Shown: in pieces, positions 60,162-64,000 of the stretch | Layout: every line of letters begins with the position of its first letter | Position numbering within the stretch: the stretch's first letter is position 1 | NCBI RefSeq assembly: GCF_018129005.1 | Contig: NZ_JAAEDL010000014.1 | Coordinates: 1 to 64,000, forward strand | Source: Neoroseomonas eburnea | Lineage (GTDB): Bacteria > Pseudomonadota > Alphaproteobacteria > Acetobacterales > Acetobacteraceae | DNA: 64,000 nt | Direction of reading: 5' to 3' | Translations under genes and position numbers: made by a program | Notes under the pieces: model-generated | What the model was told of the DNA's origin: nothing | The model's input: the letters and a program-made list of their open reading frames with translations, nothing else | Databases searched by the model: none

Positions 60162-61304
60162 GTGTCCCTTCTGCCTCGCCTACGCCTACCACGCCGTCTT
60201 CCCGTGCTGATGCTCGGTGCCCTTGTGGGCCTCGCGGCATGTGGCCCGCAAGCCTCCGGGCCGATGACGGCCGGGCCGCTGCAGGAGCCGCCGCGCAACC
60301 GGATCGCGCTGCTGCTGCCGCTGACCGGCCCGCAGGCACCGCTTGGCGCCGCCATGCAGCAGGCTGCGGAGCTCGCGCTGTTCGAGCGCGGCAACCGCTC
60401 GGTCGATTTCCTGCCGATGGACACCGGCGGCACCACCTCGGGCGCGGCCGCGGCGGCACGGCGCGCCGCCGGTCAGGGCGCGCGCGTGATCGTCGGGCCG
60501 CTGACCGCGGCGGAAACCTCGGCCGCCTCGACGCCCGCGCGGGCGGCGCGCATTCCCATCCTTGCCTTCACCAACGACGCGGCGCAGTCCGGGCCGGGTG
60601 TCTGGACGCTCGGCGTCACGCCCGCGCAGCAGGTGCGGCGCGCCATGGGGGCGGCAATGGCGGGCGGCGCGCAGCGCTTCGCCCTTGCCGCGCCGGACGA
60701 CGCCTTCGGCCGCGCCCTGGCGACGGCGATGCGGCACATGACCTCGGAATGGGGGCTGCCGGACCCGGTGATGGTGATGCACCCGGTGCGCGCGAACGGA
60801 TCGAGCGTGGCGCAGGACCTCATGGGCCGCGCCTCGGGTGGGGTCGATGCGGTGCTGATCGGCAGCACAGGCGCGCTGGCGCGGGGGGTGGCCGGGGGCA
60901 TCGCGGCCGCCGCGACCCCGGCCCCGCGCATCCTCGGCCATGCGCTTTGGGCACAGGATGCGACGCTCGGGCAGGAGCCGGCGCTGCACGGGGCGCTCTT
61001 CGCCGCGCCGGACCCACGCAGCCGCGCGAGCTTCGACTCCCGCTACGAGGGCGCCTTCGGGGAACGCCCGCCGCGCCTCGCCGGCGTCGCCTACGATGCA
61101 GCCGGCGTCGCCGCGCGCGTGGTGCTCACCCCGCGCGGCCAGGCTGGCCCCAATACCGGGGAGGTTTTCGACGGCGTGGACGGCCCCGTGCGGCTGCAGC
61201 CCGAAGGCCAGGTACAGCGCGGCTTGGCGCTCTTCGCCATCGAACCGAGCGGCGAGGCGCGGATGGTCGAACGCGCACCGGTGCCCGGCACCGCCGGATC
61301 CTGA
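60162..61304 (+). CDS. Penicillin-binding protein activator, LpoA-like lipoprotein
   Basis: A 380-residue lipoprotein: basic start, hydrophobic stretch and lipobox GALVGLAACGPQ, then a periplasmic-binding-protein fold (RIALLLPLTGPQAPLGAAMQ; VIVGPLTAAETSAA; RIPILAFTNDAAQS). This is the LppC/YraM-like domain of LpoA, which activates PBP1A from the outer membrane in gammaproteobacteria; the alphaproteobacterial version lacks the N-terminal TPR part. GTG start. The kinase gene follows after eight bases. Confidence 0.88.
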   Translation: MSLLPRLRLPRRLPVLMLGALVGLAACGPQASGPMTAGPLQEPPRNRIALLLPLTGPQAPLGAAMQQAAELALFERGNRSVDFLPMDTGGTTSGAAAAARRAAGQGARVIVGPLTAAETSAASTPARAARIPILAFTNDAAQSGPGVWTLGVTPAQQVRRAMGAAMAGGAQRFALAAPDDAFGRALATAMRHMTSEWGLPDPVMVMHPVRANGSSVAQDLMGRASGGVDAVLIGSTGALARGVAGGIAAAATPAPRILGHALWAQDATLGQEPALHGALFAAPDPRSRASFDSRYEGAFGERPPRLAGVAYDAAGVAARVVLTPRGQAGPNTGEVFDGVDGPVRLQPEGQVQRGLALFAIEPSGEARMVERAPVPGTAGS

Positions 61305-61312
61305 CTTTCGCC

Positions 61313-62701
61313 GTGCTGGGGGAACGGCCGGCCGCCGGCGCGTGGTTGCGCTCGAGCCTGCTTGTCGCCGGCCCGCCTTCCGCTGTGCTGCTGGCGATGA
61401 TGGCGACCGGCGCCGTCGCGCCGCGGCCGGGCTTCGTCGCGCTGGGCGTGACGCTGGCCAGCGGCGCGGTGGTGGCGCGGCTCTGGCTCGGCCATCTCGG
61501 GCGGCTGGCACTGCAAATCCGCGCCGCGGCGTCCGGCGGCGCGGTGCCGAGCCCGACCGGCCGGCCGCTGATGCCGTCTGTGCAGCAGGTGGCGGACGAC
61601 GTCACGCGCCTTGCGCGCAGTCTGGAGGAACGGGGGACGCTGGTCGAACGGCTGCGCCGTGCCGATGCCGCCATCATCGAAGCCCTGCCCGACCCGTTGC
61701 TGGTGCTCTCCGCCGAGCGCGTGCCGCTGCGCGCCAACCGCGCAGCGCGGGAGATGCTCGGCCCTGCCCCGGCCGCCGCGGCCCCGGCCGATGCCGCGGC
61801 CCTGCTGCGCCACCCCGCGCTCGCCGAGGCGCTGGACCACGCCTATGCGGCCGGCACGCCGGCGCTGGCGGATCTCGCTTTGGCCGTGCCGGTGGCCCGC
61901 GACATCGCCGCGCAGGTCATCCCGATGGACCCGCCGCTGGCCGATGGCGGGCGCGTCATCGTGCTGCTGTCCGACCGCACGCGGGAACGGGCCGTCGAAC
62001 GCATGCGCGCGGACTTCGTGGCCAATGCGAGCCATGAGCTGCGCACGCCGCTCGCCAGCCTGATCGGCTTCATCGAAACCTTGCGCGGCCCCGCGGCCGA
62101 CGACCCCGCGGCGCAGCAGCGCTTCCTCGAGATCATGGCCGAGCAGTCCGACCGCATGCGGCGGCTGATCGACGACCTTCTCGGCCTTTCGCGCATCGAG
62201 CTGACGGAGCACCAGGCACCCTCTGGCCGCGTCGACGTGGCGGCGCTGGCGCGGGCTGAGGCGGATGCCATGGCGCCGATCCTGGCAACGCGGAAGGCGC
62301 GGCTCGAGCTGGAGGTGGCGCCGGCCGCCGCCGAGCCGGCCGATGCCGACCAGCTTGCGCAAGTCATCCGCAACCTGCTGGAGAACGCGGTCCGACATGG
62401 GCGGGACAGCGGCCATGTCCGCCTCTCGGTGGCGCCTGCCACGGCGCCCGACGGACGCGCCGGCGTGAACCTGGCCGTCGCCGACGACGGGCCGGGGATT
62501 CCACGCGAGCACATCCCCCGGCTGACCGAACGCTTCTACCGCGTGGACAGGGGCCGGTCCCGGCGGGCAGGCGGAACGGGGCTCGGGCTCGCGATCGTCA
62601 AGCACATCGTCAACCGCCACCGGGGGACGCTGACGATCGAGAGCGAGGAAGGCGTCGGAACCACCTTCCGGGTCTGGCTGCCGGGGGCTGAGGCGAGGTG
62701 A
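61313..62701 (+). CDS. PhoR-like sensor histidine kinase
   Basis: A 462-residue membrane kinase: two N-terminal hydrophobic helices (SLLVAGPPSAVLLAMMATGA; FVALGVTLASGAVVARLWLG), a PAS-like region (IEALPDPLLVLSAERVPLRA), the phosphoacceptor box FVANASHELRTPLASLIGF, and a HATPase domain with N box (VIRNLLENAVRHG), VADDGPGIP and GGTGLGLAIVKHI. It looks like PhoR, but no response regulator or pst gene is in view; the next gene is on the other strand. GTG start chosen. Confidence 0.88.
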   Translation: MLGERPAAGAWLRSSLLVAGPPSAVLLAMMATGAVAPRPGFVALGVTLASGAVVARLWLGHLGRLALQIRAAASGGAVPSPTGRPLMPSVQQVADDVTRLARSLEERGTLVERLRRADAAIIEALPDPLLVLSAERVPLRANRAAREMLGPAPAAAAPADAAALLRHPALAEALDHAYAAGTPALADLALAVPVARDIAAQVIPMDPPLADGGRVIVLLSDRTRERAVERMRADFVANASHELRTPLASLIGFIETLRGPAADDPAAQQRFLEIMAEQSDRMRRLIDDLLGLSRIELTEHQAPSGRVDVAALARAEADAMAPILATRKARLELEVAPAAAEPADADQLAQVIRNLLENAVRHGRDSGHVRLSVAPATAPDGRAGVNLAVADDGPGIPREHIPRLTERFYRVDRGRSRRAGGTGLGLAIVKHIVNRHRGTLTIESEEGVGTTFRVWLPGAEAR

Positions 62702-62827
62702 CGGCGGCACCCCGCCCTGGCGGGCGGGACCGCCGGCCGGCCTGGCGCGGGTTCGGCATCCGGCAGGGCGGCACGGCACCGCCCGCGGTGCCGCGCCCGC
62801 GGGGGTCCTACCGCCGAAGGGGCGCCG

Positions 62828-64000
62828 TCAGGCGAAGGCGTAGTCGCTCGCGCGTAGAGAGAGCACGCCCGAGAGCTCGAAGGTCTCGCCCCCGATCGTC
62901 CAGAGATCGCCGCCGGCATTCGCGAGCACGGCGCCGGGTGCGAAGCCTTCGAAAAGCAGCAGGTCGCGGTCCGCATGGGCGTGACGGGCGGTGTCGAAGT
63001 CGCGGATGACGTCGCCGTCGATCTCGCCGGCCCGCAGCACGAAGACATCGCGCCCGCCATGGCCCGAGAGGTCGTCGGCGCCGGCACCGCCATCGATCGT
63101 GTCGGCGGAGCGAGCGCCGTGGATGGTGTCCTCGCCCGCGCCGCCGGAGAGCGTCGTGCGAGCCAGCGAGCCGACCCAGGACCAGCAATCATCGAGGTCC
63201 AGGACGATGCGATCGTCGCCGGCGCCGGCATCGACCTCGTAGCGCGACGGGCGCCAGGCCAGGCCGGTGTCGCCATCGATGCGGATCGTGTCGTCGCCGG
63301 CGCCGGTCACGATCGTGGCCTGCCTGGCATCCTGGAGGCGGAGCGACAGGTCCTGGCTGCGCGTCAGGGTCAGGTCGACCGTCGCGAAATCCTTCACCGT
63401 CAGCGCACTGCCGACGAAGTCGGTCACCGTCACGCCGTCCACGCCGAGGATGCCGGCATCGCGCAGCGTGGCCACGCCCGGCTCCTGCCAGTCCAGCCGC
63501 GCCTGTGCGCCGAAGAAGCCGCCGACGGTCCGGCCGTTCTCCAGTTCGACGCGGAGCACGGTGACGTCCCCGTCGGTCTGGAGGAAGCGCCCGAGATCGG
63601 CGCCGGTGCTGTCGTCCAGGTCGGCGCTGTCCTGCACGCCGACCACCGCCGTGTTCCGGTAGAGCAGGGCGGTGGAGTCGAGGCGGCCCGCGGCGAGGGC
63701 GAATTCGATCGCCTCGGCGGGCCGCAGGTCAAGCCCCACCAGCAGCGGGTCGTGGTCGGAGGTGCGGTAGGGCGTGCCGCCGTCGAAGATGGCGGGATCG
63801 CGACCGAAATCGGTATTGTAGTCGAGCGCATCCGCCTCATCGGCGTTGATGCTCCAGGGCTCCGCGCCGGTGACACGGTCGAGCAGCGAGCCCGAGGCGA
63901 GCACGTGGTCGAGCGAGCCGGTCTGCCCGTCGAAGACGTAGGAGTGGTCGCCCGGCTGTTCGAGGTTCACGTAGCCCGCATCCTCGAGGATGCCGATCGC
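62828..64000 (-). CDS. Extracellular nuclease/phosphatase with RTX repeats (5' end outside window)
   Basis: At least 390 C-terminal residues of a larger protein whose frame continues past the right edge. The upstream part is the end of an endonuclease/exonuclease/phosphatase domain: LDHVLASGSLLDRV, YRTSDHDPLLVGLDL with the catalytic Asp-His. A beta-rich linker follows, then calcium-binding RTX nonapeptides (TGAGDDTIRIDGDTG; SGGAGEDTIHGARSADTIDG; GGAGADDLSGHGGRD) and a C-terminal secretion-like region ending LSLRASDYAFA. Likely exported by a type I system, not seen here. Confidence 0.87.
   Translation of the reverse strand, partial: AIGILEDAGYVNLEQPGDHSYVFDGQTGSLDHVLASGSLLDRVTGAEPWSINADEADALDYNTDFGRDPAIFDGGTPYRTSDHDPLLVGLDLRPAEAIEFALAAGRLDSTALLYRNTAVVGVQDSADLDDSTGADLGRFLQTDGDVTVLRVELENGRTVGGFFGAQARLDWQEPGVATLRDAGILGVDGVTVTDFVGSALTVKDFATVDLTLTRSQDLSLRLQDARQATIVTGAGDDTIRIDGDTGLAWRPSRYEVDAGAGDDRIVLDLDDCWSWVGSLARTTLSGGAGEDTIHGARSADTIDGGAGADDLSGHGGRDVFVLRAGEIDGDVIRDFDTARHAHADRDLLLFEGFAPGAVLANAGGDLWTIGGETFELSGVLSLRASDYAFA

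Overview
This 64 kb window is chromosomal DNA from a very GC-rich alphaproteobacterium, most likely an Acetobacteraceae member of the Roseomonas type. The evidence is gene content and order rather than any marker RNA: mnmE-mnmG-rsmG-parA-parB followed by convergent holA-lptE-leuS, hemE divergent from a PEP-synthase/PPDK regulatory protein (the Rickettsia RP001 family) and then maf, metX-metW, a DUF2125 protein, a DUF3576 lipoprotein, and short overlapping operons with many ATGA/GTGA stop-start junctions and GTG starts. I see no rRNA, tRNA, CRISPR array, prophage or integrated element. The only mobile-element trace is the 3' end of an IS630-type transposase at the left edge.

Layout. 0-6 kb: transposase end, an intergenic repeat, an oxidative-stress module (EcsC-like protein and OxyR divergent from KatG, then a Fur-family regulator) and a small ABM-domain protein. 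6-10 kb: accD-folC and glpD. 10-15 kb: aromatic amino acid genes (chorismate mutase-like, HisC-type aminotransferase, TyrC) divergent from metX-metW. 15-20 kb: DUF2125, ChaC-like, plsC, YdcF-like, ftsX, ftsE. 20-24 kb: zinc-ribbon membrane protein, then a probable Zur-controlled pair (DUF1826 protein and COG0523 GTPase), a quinone oxidoreductase and an alkyltransferase. 24-35 kb: ferredoxin, mnmE, mnmG, rsmG, parA, parB, holA, lptE, leuS, with two parS-like sites. 35-42 kb: lipoprotein, major porin, a TenI-like protein, a TPR/ATP-grasp fusion, YggS, trpS. 42-49 kb: nitronate-monooxygenase-like flavoprotein, pnp, and an AraC/MFS divergent pair. 49-55 kb: aroE-coaE-dnaQ, hemE, a candidate replication origin, the PPRP regulator, maf, azlCD. 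56-59 kb: hisA, hisF, hisE, a GNAT remnant and a HIT protein. 59-64 kb: rsmI divergent from an LpoA-like lipoprotein and a PhoR-like kinase, then an RTX-bearing extracellular nuclease cut by the window edge.

The gene set around 24-31 kb and 49-55 kb is the one that surrounds the origin in Caulobacter and Rickettsia. The hemE/PPRP gap (53009-53308) is therefore the best oriC candidate, supported by near-consensus DnaA boxes and a cluster of GANTC sites. The two parS-like sites sit about 25-28 kb away beside parAB.

Most intergenic space is filled by dispersed palindromic repeats. Family A carries a CCAAAGG..CCTTTGG core next to a GGGGC..GCCCC hairpin. Family B is a GGGGGAG..CTCCCCC hairpin. 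Families C and D have two copies each. These elements end genes, probably act as terminators in places, and in one case supply the C-terminus of a protein. Start sites were chosen by eye from overlaps, Shine-Dalgarno-like sequence and family length; alternatives are given where they matter.
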